From JBDSSS01 sp039928615 (GTDB lineage Bacteria > Actinomycetota > Actinomycetes > Actinomycetales > Dermatophilaceae), in NCBI GenBank assembly GCA_039928615.1, contig JBDSSS010000034.1, positions 1-27,291 on the forward strand: 27,291 nucleotides of DNA, in the 5' to 3' direction. Within the stretch, counting starts at the first letter, position 1, and each line of letters opens with the position of its first letter. The notes beneath the pieces are model-generated. The model ran no database searches and was not told the DNA's origin. It saw nothing but the letters and a program-made list of their open reading frames with translations. This document shows, piece by piece, positions 13,886 through 21,869 of the stretch. The position numbers and the translations under genes were made by a program.

Positions 13886-15112
13886 TCACACGGCGCGCCG
13901 CGGGGCCGCCGCGGCCCGCTTCCTCAGGTGGGTCGCCTCCTGCTCGTTGCCGCTGAGGTCAGCCGCGACGAGCCACTCCTGCACCGCCTCCTCCGGCCGG
14001 CCGAGACGCGCCAGCAGGTCGGCTCGGACCGCGTGGAGGGCCGGATAGGTGTCGAGTGAGAGGTCGTCGACGAGCCGGAGTCCCTCGGCCGGTCCGTCCA
14101 CCTCGGCCACGGCCCCGGCTCGGTTGAGCCGGACGACGTCGGTGGGCGCGAGGGCGAGGAGCTGGTCGTAGAGCTCGACGACCTGGCCCCAGTCGGTCTC
14201 GTGCGCCGACCGCGCATCCGTGTGCACCGCGTTGATGGCCGCCTGAACCTGGAAGGGTCCCGGCGAACCTCGCCGCAGACACGCCCGAACGATCCGGTGA
14301 CCCTCGGCGACCAGGCCCTGGTCCCACCGCGACCGGTCCTGGTCGGCGAGCAGCACCGGGGCCCCAGCGGCGTCGGTCCGCGCCGGGCGGCGCGCCTCGC
14401 TGAGCAGCATCAGGGCCAGCAGGCCGGCGACCTCGGGCTCGTCGGGCATCAGCTCGACCAGCGAGCGCCCGAGCCGGACCGCCTCCGCCGCGAGGTCGGG
14501 GCGACCGAGGTCCGGCCCGGACGACGCGGTGTGACCCTCGGTGAAGACGAGGTAGACGACGGTCAGCACCGAGGCCAGCCGAGCCGGCAGGTCGGCGTCG
14601 CGCGGCACCCGGTAGGGAATGCCGGCGTCGCGGATCTTCCTCTTGGCACGCACGATCCGCTGCGCCATCGTCGCCTCCGGCACGAGGAAGGCCCTCGCGA
14701 TCTCGGCGGTGGTGAGACCCCCGAGCAGGCGCAGGGTCAGCGCGACCTGCGCCTCGCGAGAGAGGGCCGGGTGGCAGCAGGTGAAGACGAGCCGCAGTCT
14801 TTCGTCGCGCACGGGACCCTCCTCTCGTGGCTCGCCCGGTGCGCCGAGCCGGGCCGCCTCGGCGTGCCGCTGGTCCCGGGTGGACTCACGCCGGAGGCGG
14901 TCGATGGCCCGGCGCCGCGCGGTGGTGATGATCCAGCCCGCCGAACTCGGCGGCATACCGTCGCGGGGCCAGCGCTCGACCGCGACGGTGAACGCGTCCT
15001 GCACGGCGTCCTCGGCGAGGTCGATGTCACCGAGCGCCCGGATGAGCACCGCCACCGCGCGCCCGTGTTCGGCCCGGAAGACCCGCGCGATGTCGCCGGG
15101 CGTGACCGTCAC
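13886..15112 (-). CDS. ECF42-type RNA polymerase sigma factor with C-terminal extension, module 2
   Basis: A 408-residue canonical ECF42 factor. Region 2 is at residues 10-76 (VFRAEHGRAVAVLIRALGD, AEDAVQDAFTVAVERWPRDG, GWIITTARRRAIDRLRRE) and region 4 at about 105-162 (DERLRLVFTCCHPALSREAQ, TAEIARAFLVPEATMAQRIVR). The C-terminal 240 residues are the TPR-like extension (YLVFTEGH, EAVRLGRSLVELMPDEPE, NAVHTDARSAHETDW, LYDQLLALAPTDVVRLNRAGA). The GTG 15112 start is four bases after the stop of its DGPF partner, so the two are tightly coupled. No anti-sigma gene is adjacent. It sits upstream of hydrolase, VOC and methyltransferase genes that may belong to its transcript or regulon. Confidence 0.95.
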   Translation of the reverse strand: MTVTPGDIARVFRAEHGRAVAVLIRALGDIDLAEDAVQDAFTVAVERWPRDGMPPSSAGWIITTARRRAIDRLRRESTRDQRHAEAARLGAPGEPREEGPVRDERLRLVFTCCHPALSREAQVALTLRLLGGLTTAEIARAFLVPEATMAQRIVRAKRKIRDAGIPYRVPRDADLPARLASVLTVVYLVFTEGHTASSGPDLGRPDLAAEAVRLGRSLVELMPDEPEVAGLLALMLLSEARRPARTDAAGAPVLLADQDRSRWDQGLVAEGHRIVRACLRRGSPGPFQVQAAINAVHTDARSAHETDWGQVVELYDQLLALAPTDVVRLNRAGAVAEVDGPAEGLRLVDDLSLDTYPALHAVRADLLARLGRPEEAVQEWLVAADLSGNEQEATHLRKRAAAAPRRAV

Positions 15113-15116
15113 GCCG

Positions 15117-15497
15117 TCATCCGGCGGTCGGTGACTGGCCGGGCTCGTCCTCGCCCTGGAAGGGGCGCACCTCGACCGGGAGCCCGGTGACCGCAGCGAT
15201 CCGCCCGGCCCAGCCGAGCACCACGTCGTAGTCGTCGGAGCGCACGATGCTGATGCCGCCGAGGTGCTCCTTGGCCTCGATGAACGGGCCGTCGGTGAGC
15301 ACCGCGTCATCCACGGCGTCACGCGCGCGGATGACGGTGGCGCTGGTCTGGTCGGCGAGGCCGCCGGCGAAGACCCACCCGCCGGCGGCCCGGATGTCGG
15401 CGTTGACGAGCTCGAGGTCGGCCATCACCCTGCCGAGGTCGAGGTCGGCCGGGGGCGGGCCGGCGGGTGAGAAGAGGCTGACGAGGTAGGTCTTCAT
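15117..15497 (-). CDS. YCII-related DGPF protein (ECF42 partner), module 2
   Basis: A 126-residue YCII-related/DGPF protein. It opens with MKTYLVSLFSPAGPP and carries TDGPF at residues 68-72 within DDAVLTDGPFIEAKEHLGGISIVRSDDYD; the KEHLGG extension of the motif is the usual form in this family. The ATG at 15497 has AGGAGG eight bases upstream. It is encoded four bases upstream of the sigma factor and is probably the first gene of the transcript. Its biochemical function is unsettled; family members are the best known targets of ECF42 factors. Confidence 0.93.
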   Translation of the reverse strand: MKTYLVSLFSPAGPPPADLDLGRVMADLELVNADIRAAGGWVFAGGLADQTSATVIRARDAVDDAVLTDGPFIEAKEHLGGISIVRSDDYDVVLGWAGRIAAVTGLPVEVRPFQGEDEPGQSPTAG

Positions 15498-15511
15498 CGT
15501 GGTGTCCTCCT

Positions 15512-15555
15512 GCCGGCGCGCGGCCGGCTGGTCAGGGGCGCACCGGCGTGCGCCC
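15512..15555 (-). promoter_or_regulatory. Two GC hairpins in the module 2 leader
   Basis: Between the candidate promoter and the DGPF start are two perfect stems: GGGCGCAC/GTGCGCCC at 15536-15543 and 15548-15555 (8 bp, 4-nt loop), and GCCGGC/GCCGGC at 15512-15517 and 15523-15528 (6 bp, 5-nt loop). The second directly abuts the AGGAGG ribosome-binding site (15506-15511), so folding could affect translation. Confidence 0.45.
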
Positions 15556-15566
15556 TCCACCCCCTA

Positions 15567-15593
15567 CACGATCGAGCCTGCCCCCGATCGACC
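15567..15593 (-). promoter_or_regulatory. Candidate ECF42-type promoter of module 2
   Basis: On the minus strand, GGTCGA (15588-15593) is separated by exactly 17 nt from CGTG (15567-15570), about 70 bp upstream of the DGPF start. This mirrors the TGTCGA-17-CGTC arrangement upstream of module 1, with one mismatch in each element. The call is by comparison only. Confidence 0.35.
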
Positions 15594-15619
15594 GCGCGCG
15601 CCAGCGGATCTCGCCCAGC

Positions 15620-16627
15620 TCAGTCCTTCGTGCTGAAGGCGGCGTCGAACGCCGCTCCCGACGGCTCGTAGGTCGAGAGTCGGCGGACGAAGGACAACGC
15701 CTCCGGCGCGCCCACGAGGCGGTCCATGCCGGCGTCCTCCCACTCGACCGAGAGCGGTCCGTCGTAGCCGATGGCGTTGAGCATCCGGAACGCGTCCTCC
15801 CAGGGCACGTCGCCGTGGCCCGTCGAGATGAAGTCCCAGCCGCGCCGCGGGTCCGCCCACGGCAGGTGTGACGACAGCCGTCCGTTGCGCCCGTTGCCGA
15901 GGCGCTTCTTCGTGTCCTTGCAGTGGACGTGCGCGATCTTGTCCTTGAAGTCCCAGAGGAAGGCCACCGGGTCGATGTCCTGCCAGACCATGTGGCTGGG
16001 GTCCCAGTTGAGGCAGAACGCGTCCCGGTGCCCGATCGCCTCGAGCGTGCGCACGGTCGTCCAGTAGTCGTAGGCGATCTCGCTCGGGTGCACCTCGTGC
16101 GCGAAGCGGACGCCGACCTCGTCGAAGACGTCGAGGATGGGGTTCCACCGGTCGGCGAAGTCCTGGTAGCCCGCCTCGACCATCGCCTCCGAGGCCGGCG
16201 GGAACATCGCGACGTACTTCCAGATCGAGCTCCCCGTGAAGCCCGTGACCGTCATGACCCCGAGGGCGGCTGCGAGCCGCGCGGTGTTCTTCATCTCCTC
16301 GGCCGCGCGCTGGCGCACGCCCTCCGGGTCGCCGTCACCCCACACCCGGTCCGAGACGATGTCCCGGTGCCGCTGGTCGATGGGGTCGTCGCAGACCACC
16401 TGCCCCTTGAGGTGGTTGGAGATGGTCCACACCTTCAGGCCGTTGCGCTCGAGCAGGTCCAGCCTGGACTGCACGTAGGCGGCGTCGTCCCAGCGCCAGG
16501 GGTCGAGGTGGTCGCCCCAGCACGCGATCTCGAGGCCGTCGTAGCCCCATTCGCCCGCCAGGCGGCATACCTCCTCGAACGGCAGGTCTGCCCACTGTCC
16601 GGTGAAGAGGGTGATCGGTCGTGCCAT
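15620..16627 (-). CDS. Sugar phosphate isomerase/epimerase (AP-endonuclease-2 TIM barrel)
   Basis: A 335-residue protein of the xylose-isomerase-like/AP-endonuclease-2 TIM-barrel family, which isomerises, epimerises or eliminates sugar substrates with a divalent metal. Likely metal ligands are Glu178 (HEVHPSEIAYD), Asp209 (NWDPSHM), His235 (HVHCKD) and Glu295 (SVEWED). The N-terminus (ITLFTGQWADLPFEEVCRLAGEWGYDGLEIACWGDH) is the usual opening of members linked to Gfo/Idh dehydrogenases. AAGGAG precedes ATG 16627. It is the last gene of the minus-strand sugar operon, 33 bp after the dehydrogenase. The substrate is unknown; inositol, keto-sugar or rare-sugar metabolism are all possible. Confidence 0.9.
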   Translation of the reverse strand: MARPITLFTGQWADLPFEEVCRLAGEWGYDGLEIACWGDHLDPWRWDDAAYVQSRLDLLERNGLKVWTISNHLKGQVVCDDPIDQRHRDIVSDRVWGDGDPEGVRQRAAEEMKNTARLAAALGVMTVTGFTGSSIWKYVAMFPPASEAMVEAGYQDFADRWNPILDVFDEVGVRFAHEVHPSEIAYDYWTTVRTLEAIGHRDAFCLNWDPSHMVWQDIDPVAFLWDFKDKIAHVHCKDTKKRLGNGRNGRLSSHLPWADPRRGWDFISTGHGDVPWEDAFRMLNAIGYDGPLSVEWEDAGMDRLVGAPEALSFVRRLSTYEPSGAAFDAAFSTKD

Positions 16628-16660
16628 CGTCGTGCTCCTTGCTTCGGGTGGGCGGTGGGG

Positions 16661-17893
16661 TCAGGACACGAGCGGCGCGGGGACGCGAGCGGCGTCGACG
16701 GCCGTCCACGACGCCTCACGCTGCGCGCTCGTCTCGACGGCGGCGAGGATGCGCTGGACCTGGAGCCCGTCGGCGAAGGACGGCCTCGGGTCGGCGCCCT
16801 CGGCGATGGCGGTGACGAGGTCGACCGCCTGGTGCGTGAACGCGTGCTCGTAGCCGAGGACGTGGCCCGGGGGCCACCAGGAGGCGACGTAGGGGTGGGA
16901 GGCCTCCGTGACGAGGACGCGGGTGAAGCCGGCGTCGCGCGCGTCGACGGAGGCGTCGTGAACGTTGAGGACGTTCATGTCCTCGAAGTCGAAGGAGATC
17001 GAGCCACGGGTTCCGTTGACCTCCAGTCGGATCGCGTTCTTGCGTCCGGTCGCGAACCGGGTGGCCTCGAAGGTGGCCAACCCCCCTCCACTCATCCGGG
17101 AGACGAGCACGGCGGCGTCGTCGACCGTCACCTCACCCACGGCCGTCGCCCCGGACGCGGACGAAGCGCCGCCGATCCCGCCGCTGTTGCCCGTCGTCGA
17201 CCCGGGGAGCGGGCGTTCGCGCACGAACGTCTCGGTGAGGGCCGAGACGCCGGTGAGAGTCTCCCCGGTGACGAACTGGGCCAGGTCGATGACGTGCGCT
17301 CCGATGTCGCCGAGGGCGCCCGAGCCCGCCCGCTCCTTCTGCAGGCGCCACGTCAGTGGGGATGCGGGGTCGACGAGCCAGTCCTGCAGGTAGGCGCCGC
17401 GAACGTGCAGGATGCGGCCGAGCAGACCTTCCTCGACGAGCTGGCGGGCATACGCGATGGCGGGCACCCGGCGATACGTGAAGCCGACCATCGACCGGAT
17501 GCCGCGCAGCGCCGCGTCCTCGGCGGAGCGCGTCATCCGCTCCGCCTCGTCGACGGAGTTGGCGAGGGGCTTCTCGCAGAGCACGTGCTTGCCCGCCTCG
17601 AGGGCGGCGACGGCGATCTCGGCGTGCGTGTCACCCGGCGTGCAGATGTCGATGACGTCGATGTCGTCCCGCTCGAGCAGGCGTCGCCAGTCGGTCTCCA
17701 CCGACGCCCAACCGAACCGGTCCGCGGTGTCCTGCGCGGCGGCCTCGTTGCGGCCCGCGATGGCGGTGAGCCGCGGCACCGCGGGAGCGTCGAAGTAGCT
17801 GGCCACGTTGCGCCAGGCCTGGGAGTGGGCACGCCCCATGAAGGAGTAACCAATCATCCCCACCCCGAGGGTGGGCTTGCCGGAGATCGTCAT
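16661..17893 (-). CDS. Gfo/Idh/MocA-family NAD(P)-dependent sugar dehydrogenase
   Basis: A 410-residue oxidoreductase. The N-terminal Rossmann domain has GVGMIGYSFMGRAHSQAW (residues 10-27), a variant G-x-x-G-x-x-x-x-G loop; DVIDICTPGDTHAEIAVAALEAGKHVLCEKP carries the conserved EKP with Lys108. The C-terminal alpha/beta domain has GSGALGDIGAHVIDLAQFVTG, where the Asp and His match the catalytic D-x-x-x-H of the family. A Gly/Ser-rich insertion (TTGNSGGIGGASSASGA) precedes the last sheet. It probably oxidises the imported sugar or a derivative in the cytoplasm. GAGGA precedes ATG 17893. A strong hairpin separates it from the binding-protein gene upstream. Confidence 0.93.
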   Translation of the reverse strand: MTISGKPTLGVGMIGYSFMGRAHSQAWRNVASYFDAPAVPRLTAIAGRNEAAAQDTADRFGWASVETDWRRLLERDDIDVIDICTPGDTHAEIAVAALEAGKHVLCEKPLANSVDEAERMTRSAEDAALRGIRSMVGFTYRRVPAIAYARQLVEEGLLGRILHVRGAYLQDWLVDPASPLTWRLQKERAGSGALGDIGAHVIDLAQFVTGETLTGVSALTETFVRERPLPGSTTGNSGGIGGASSASGATAVGEVTVDDAAVLVSRMSGGGLATFEATRFATGRKNAIRLEVNGTRGSISFDFEDMNVLNVHDASVDARDAGFTRVLVTEASHPYVASWWPPGHVLGYEHAFTHQAVDLVTAIAEGADPRPSFADGLQVQRILAAVETSAQREASWTAVDAARVPAPLVS

Positions 17894-17950
17894 GTCGTCC
17901 TCACATCAGGATCGGGGTCGGGGGTCGTCGGGACGGAGAGCCCGGCCACG

Positions 17951-17977
17951 GCCCGCACCGGCGGGGCCGGTGCGGGC
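17951..17977 (-). terminator. 12-bp hairpin after the binding-protein gene
   Basis: GCCCGCACCGGC (17951-17962), loop GGG, and GCCGGTGCGGGC (17966-17977) form a perfect 12-bp stem starting 9 nt beyond the stop of the substrate-binding-protein gene. There is no T-run. It may be an attenuating terminator or an mRNA-stabilising structure protecting the receptor transcript. Confidence 0.65.
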
Positions 17978-17986
17978 GGACGAGGG

Positions 17987-19054
17987 TCAGGACTCGAAAC
18001 CGAGCGGGAGGTACTGCTCGACGTTGTCCTTGGTGACGACCGGAGCGTTGAGGACGATCCGCTTGGGGACCTCGACCTGCACGAGGTCGCTCAGGCCCTT
18101 GTTCTGCGCGACGAGCCGCGCGAGCCGGATGCCGTCGGCAGCCTGGGTCGGCGGGTAGATGACCGTGGCAGCCATCTTCCCCTCCTTGATCCAGCGCATC
18201 GCGTTGGCCGAGCCGGCACCACCGATGAAGGCCATCTCGCTGCGGCCGGCCTGGTCGAGGGCCGCCATCACGCCGACACCCTGGTCGTCGTCGTGGTTCC
18301 ACAGCACGTCGATCTTGGGCGCGGCCTGGAGCAGGTTCGAGGCCTGCTTCTCGCCGGACTCGACGGTGAACTCGGCGGCGACCCGGTTGTCGACCTTCTG
18401 GTCGCAGGCCTTGAGCGCGTCGGAGAAGCCCTTCGACCGGTCCTGCGTCAGGGGCAGGGCGTCGATGCCGGCGATCTCGGCGATCACCGGGTCGGCGATC
18501 TTCTTGTCGGCGATGACCTGGCAGGCGTAGGTGCCGGCCGAGACGCCCATGCCGTAGTTGTCGCCGAGCACCGTCGCACGGGCGGCGAACGGGCTGGAGA
18601 ACTCGCGGTCGACGTTGATCACCGGGATGCCGGCCTCCATCGCCTTCGTGGCGACCTCGGTCAGAGCGGCCCCGTCGGTCGGGAGCAGGACGATGGCATC
18701 GACCTTGTCGTTGATGAAGGTCTCGATCTGGCTGATCTGGAGGCTCGCGTCGTTGGTGCCCTCCGCGGCCTTGAGCTCGACGTCGCTGTACTTCTTGGCC
18801 TCCTCGAGCGCGGAGTTGTTGATGGCGGCGAGCCACCCGTGGTCGGCGGCGGGACCCGAGAAGCCGATGACGACCTTCTTGCCCGGGGCGTCGTTGTCGC
18901 TCGCCGCGTTGGCGCCGGCGGCGGCCTGCTGGGTCGAGGCGGCGGCGGTGGGGGCGACCTCGTTGCTCGTGCAGCCGGCGGCGATGAGAGCCGTCGTCAT
19001 GGTGAGTGCGACGAGGCCGACTCGCTTCGTGGTGCGGGACAGGGATGCGGACAC
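17987..19054 (-). CDS. Sugar ABC transporter substrate-binding lipoprotein (RbsB-like)
   Basis: A 355-residue periplasmic-binding-protein-like receptor anchored as a lipoprotein: the signal sequence ends in LIAAGC with Cys28 lipidated, followed by an Ala/Thr-rich linker. The mature domain is of the ribose-binding type I fold: KVVIGFSGPAADHGWLAAIN, DALVLLPTDG-like VDAIVLLPTDGAALTEV, GIPVINVDREFSSPFAA, GDNYGMGVSAGTYACQVI, and VLWNHDDDQGVGVMAALDQAG at the second lobe. It captures the sugar outside the membrane for the permease and ATPase encoded upstream. The GTG 19054 start has AGGAGT nearby. It lies 92 bp after the permease gene, so it may also have its own promoter. Confidence 0.93.
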   Translation of the reverse strand: MSASLSRTTKRVGLVALTMTTALIAAGCTSNEVAPTAAASTQQAAAGANAASDNDAPGKKVVIGFSGPAADHGWLAAINNSALEEAKKYSDVELKAAEGTNDASLQISQIETFINDKVDAIVLLPTDGAALTEVATKAMEAGIPVINVDREFSSPFAARATVLGDNYGMGVSAGTYACQVIADKKIADPVIAEIAGIDALPLTQDRSKGFSDALKACDQKVDNRVAAEFTVESGEKQASNLLQAAPKIDVLWNHDDDQGVGVMAALDQAGRSEMAFIGGAGSANAMRWIKEGKMAATVIYPPTQAADGIRLARLVAQNKGLSDLVQVEVPKRIVLNAPVVTKDNVEQYLPLGFES

Positions 19055-19146
19055 GCTGACTCCTATGTGAGCGGTGGCGGAATGGTGCGGTGGGTTCGTG
19101 CGGGTCGATCGGGGTGCTGCGTGGACGGTGACGGTGGCGTGGTCAG

Positions 19147-20238
19147 CTAGGTCGAGCGCGTGCGCGAGACCCGTTGCTGGAGCAGGACGGCGGCGACGAT
19201 GATCGCTCCCTTGGCGACCGCCTGGGTGGAGGTGTCAAGGTTGTTGAGGGTGAAGACGTTGGTGAGCGTCGTGAAGATGAGCACCCCGATGACGGTGCCG
19301 ACCACGGTGCCGCGCCCGCCGCTGAGCAGGGTGCCGCCGATGACGACGGCGGCGATCGCGTCGAGCTCGTAGAGCGTGCCGTGGGTGGATGAGCCGGTCG
19401 TCGTGCGGGCCATGATCATGACCGCGGCGATGCCGCACGCCACGCCGAGCAGGACGTAGAGGTACATGGTCTGGCGCTGCACCCGGATGCCCGCGAGCCG
19501 CGCCGCCTCGGGGTTGCCGCCGACCGCGAGGGTGCGACGGCCGAAGGTCGTGCGGTTGAGCAGCACCCAGCCGATGACGGCGACGACCGCGAACATGATG
19601 ACGAGCACCGGGATCCCGAGGACGCTGCCCCCGAAGAAGTCGATGAAGGACCGGTCCTTGATGATCTGGGTGCGTCGCTGGGCGATGATCTCGGCCAGGC
19701 CACGCGCCGCGGCGAGCATGGCGAGGGTGGCGATGAAGGGTGCGATCCGCCCGTAGGCGATGAGTATGCCGTTGACGAGCCCGCACACCCCGCCCACGAC
19801 CACGGCCGCGAACACCATGACGATCCAGTGGTAGTCGGCCGCCAGGGTCTGGGTCGCGACGGTCGTGGCCCAGACCGAGGACAGGGCCACGATGGCTCCG
19901 ACCGACAGGTCGATCCCACCACCGCAGATGACGAACGTCATCCCGACGCTGACGACCCCGATGACGGAGCCGAGGCGCAGGATCGTCAGGGCGTTCTCGG
20001 GACTGGCGAACCGGTCACCGGCCGTGACGACTCCCACGATGACGAGCAGCACGAGCGCGACGACGAGCCCGGCGTTGCGACCGAGCGGGCCGCTGAGCAG
20101 ACCGGCGAGGCCGCCCTTGCCGGCTGGCCCGCCCGAGGGGGTGTCGGACGACGTCGTGGCAGCGTCATCACCTCCTGGCTGGCGTCGGGGGGCCGGGTCT
20201 CCCGGCATCTGGTCGACCTTCGTGACGTCGGCGCTCAT
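19147..20238 (-). CDS. Sugar ABC transporter permease (RbsC-like)
   Basis: A 363-residue membrane component of a ribose/xylose-type importer. Residues 1-50 are a hydrophilic Gly/Pro/Asp-rich cytoplasmic extension that many homologues lack. About nine to ten membrane helices follow, with the family marks GMTFVICGGGIDLSVGAIVAL, NGILIAYGRIAPFIATLAMLAAARG, RTLAVGGNPEAARLAGIRVQR (the EAA-like loop contacting the ATPase), and YELDAIAAVVIGGTLLSGGRGTVVG. ATG 20238 overlaps the ATPase stop as ATGA, with AGGGAG upstream. It presumably forms a homodimer that works with the twin ATPase. Confidence 0.94.
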   Translation of the reverse strand: MSADVTKVDQMPGDPAPRRQPGGDDAATTSSDTPSGGPAGKGGLAGLLSGPLGRNAGLVVALVLLVIVGVVTAGDRFASPENALTILRLGSVIGVVSVGMTFVICGGGIDLSVGAIVALSSVWATTVATQTLAADYHWIVMVFAAVVVGGVCGLVNGILIAYGRIAPFIATLAMLAAARGLAEIIAQRRTQIIKDRSFIDFFGGSVLGIPVLVIMFAVVAVIGWVLLNRTTFGRRTLAVGGNPEAARLAGIRVQRQTMYLYVLLGVACGIAAVMIMARTTTGSSTHGTLYELDAIAAVVIGGTLLSGGRGTVVGTVIGVLIFTTLTNVFTLNNLDTSTQAVAKGAIIVAAVLLQQRVSRTRST

Positions 20239-21761
20239 GCCGCGTCTCCCTTCAGGATGATGTCGAGGACGGAGTGCTCGTCGAGCTCGTCTGCCGGCCC
20301 CTCGTGACGGACGGTCCGGTCGGAGAGCACGAGGACGCGGTTGGCGAGTCCGAGCACCTCGGGGATCTCGCTCGAGACCACGACGACGGCGACGCCGTCG
20401 TCGGTGAGGCGGCGGATCAGGGCGTAGATCTCGGACCGGGCCCCGACGTCGACGCCGCGCGTCGGCTCGTCGAGGAGCAGCACCCGGCAGCCACGGAGCA
20501 GCCAGCGCGCGAGGACGACCTTCTGCTGGTTGCCACCGGAGAGGGTGCGGGCCTCGCGGTGGACCCCGCGCGGTCGCACGTCGAGCGACTCGAGCAGCTC
20601 GTCGGCGGCGGTGTCCTCACCGGTGCGGTCGAGCAGACCACCGCGAGAGAAGCGGGTCAGGGACGCGAGGCTGATGTTGGAGGCGAGGGACGCGCCGAGC
20701 ACGAGGGCCTGGCTCTTGCGCTCCTCGGGGCAGAGCCCGATGCCCGCGGCGACCGCAGCTGGCACCGACCCCGGCCGCACCTTCTTGCCGTCGACGGTGA
20801 CAGTGCCGGTCGTGGCCTTGCGGGCGCCGAAGATCGTCTCGACGACCTCGGAGCGACCCGACCCGACGAGACCGGCGAGACCGACGACCTCCCCCGGGCG
20901 GACGTCGAAGGACACCCCGGAGAACTCACCCGTCCGGCCCAGCCCCTCGACCCGGAGCAGCGGCTCGCGGTCCGCGACCTGCGCCCTGGGAGGGAAGACG
21001 TACTCGATGGAGCGACCGGTCATGTGCCGGATCAGCTCCTGGGTCGGGGTCGCCTTGGCGTCGAGGCCCGTCGTGACGGTCCGCCCGTCCTTGAGCACGG
21101 TGACGCGGTCGCCGACCTCGCGGATCTCCTCGAGGCGGTGCGAGATGTAGATGACCGCGACCCCCTGGGCGGTGATCTCGCGGATGACCCGGAACAGCTG
21201 GCTGACCTCGCCCGCGTCGAGCACCGCCGACGGCTCGTCCATCACGATGAGCTTCGCATCGAGCGAGAGGGCGCGCGCCATGCTGACGATCTGGCGCGAC
21301 GCGGCCGAGAGCGTGCCGACCTCGGCCGACGGGGAGATCTCCGGGTGACCGAGCCGGGCCAGCAGGTCCGCCGCGGCTCGACGGGCCGCTCCGCGCTGGG
21401 AGAAGCCGAGCCGGGCCTGCTCGTGCCCGAGGAAGATGTTCTCCGCGACCGTGAGGCCCTCGACGAGGTCGAGCTCCTGGTACATCGTCGCGATCCCGAG
21501 GTCCATCGCCGCCTGCGGGTGCCCGAGCGTCACCCGCTCGCCCTGCCAGTCGATGGTGCCCTCGTTGGGCTGGTGCACCCCCGCCAGCACCTTGATCAGG
21601 GTGCTCTTGCCGGCGCCGTTCTGGCCGAGCAGGCAGTGCACCTCACCGCGGCGGACGTCGAGGTCCACCCCGCCCAGCGCCACGACCCCGGGGAAGCGCT
21701 TCACCACACCGGTCATGCGCAGGAGGGGTGCCTCCGCTTCGTCTCGCCGTCGAGAGTTCAT
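20235..21761 (-). CDS. Sugar ABC transporter ATPase with two nucleotide-binding domains (RbsA/MglA-like)
   Basis: A 508-residue protein with two fused ABC domains. The first has Walker A GQNGAGKST (residues 46-54), the signature LSAASRQIVSMARAL and Walker B LIVMDEPSAVLD. The second has the degenerate Walker A GLVGSGRSEV typical of this subfamily, the signature LSGGNQQKVVLARWL and VLLLDEPTRGVD. Domains with this asymmetry energise uptake of ribose, galactose, xylose or related sugars. It is the first gene of the minus-strand operon, transcribed away from the ROK regulator. ATG 21761 lacks a clear ribosome-binding site, but the ABC homology begins within 20 residues. Confidence 0.95.
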   Translation of the reverse strand: MNSRRRDEAEAPLLRMTGVVKRFPGVVALGGVDLDVRRGEVHCLLGQNGAGKSTLIKVLAGVHQPNEGTIDWQGERVTLGHPQAAMDLGIATMYQELDLVEGLTVAENIFLGHEQARLGFSQRGAARRAAADLLARLGHPEISPSAEVGTLSAASRQIVSMARALSLDAKLIVMDEPSAVLDAGEVSQLFRVIREITAQGVAVIYISHRLEEIREVGDRVTVLKDGRTVTTGLDAKATPTQELIRHMTGRSIEYVFPPRAQVADREPLLRVEGLGRTGEFSGVSFDVRPGEVVGLAGLVGSGRSEVVETIFGARKATTGTVTVDGKKVRPGSVPAAVAAGIGLCPEERKSQALVLGASLASNISLASLTRFSRGGLLDRTGEDTAADELLESLDVRPRGVHREARTLSGGNQQKVVLARWLLRGCRVLLLDEPTRGVDVGARSEIYALIRRLTDDGVAVVVVSSEIPEVLGLANRVLVLSDRTVRHEGPADELDEHSVLDIILKGDAA

Positions 21762-21869
21762 GGGTCACACCGTGGACCACTTCTGTCGTCTCGTCAAGCA
21801 AAAGTCCATACCTGTCCGAAGAAAGATGCGTGTATGCCGCACACAAGTCGTCTGTGCTTCACTTCGAAG
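21762..21869. promoter_or_regulatory. Divergent control region between sugar operon and ROK regulator
   Basis: This 108-bp gap is visibly richer in A and T than its surroundings (CAAGCAAAAGTCCATACC, CCGAAGAAAGATGCG), as expected for promoters. Candidate sites include direct GTCC repeats ten bases apart (AGTCCATACCTGTCCG), TCGTCTCGTC near 21786-21796, and the palindrome CTTCGAAG at 21862-21869 directly before the ROK GTG. I cannot fix -35 and -10 boxes with confidence. A ROK operator in this region is inferred from the divergent layout. Confidence 0.45.

Noticed and set aside
15923..19150. A 1075-codon plus-strand open frame opposite the sugar operon
   Set aside because: It is antisense to three well-recognised genes; long antisense frames are a known artefact of high third-position GC. 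Its translation is rich in R, G, D and V with no domain.
21834..21869. Longer ROK protein from ATG 21834
   Set aside because: The extra 12 residues are atypical for the family and overlap the likely promoter/operator DNA, and the ribosome-binding site is weak. It is kept only as an alternative start.
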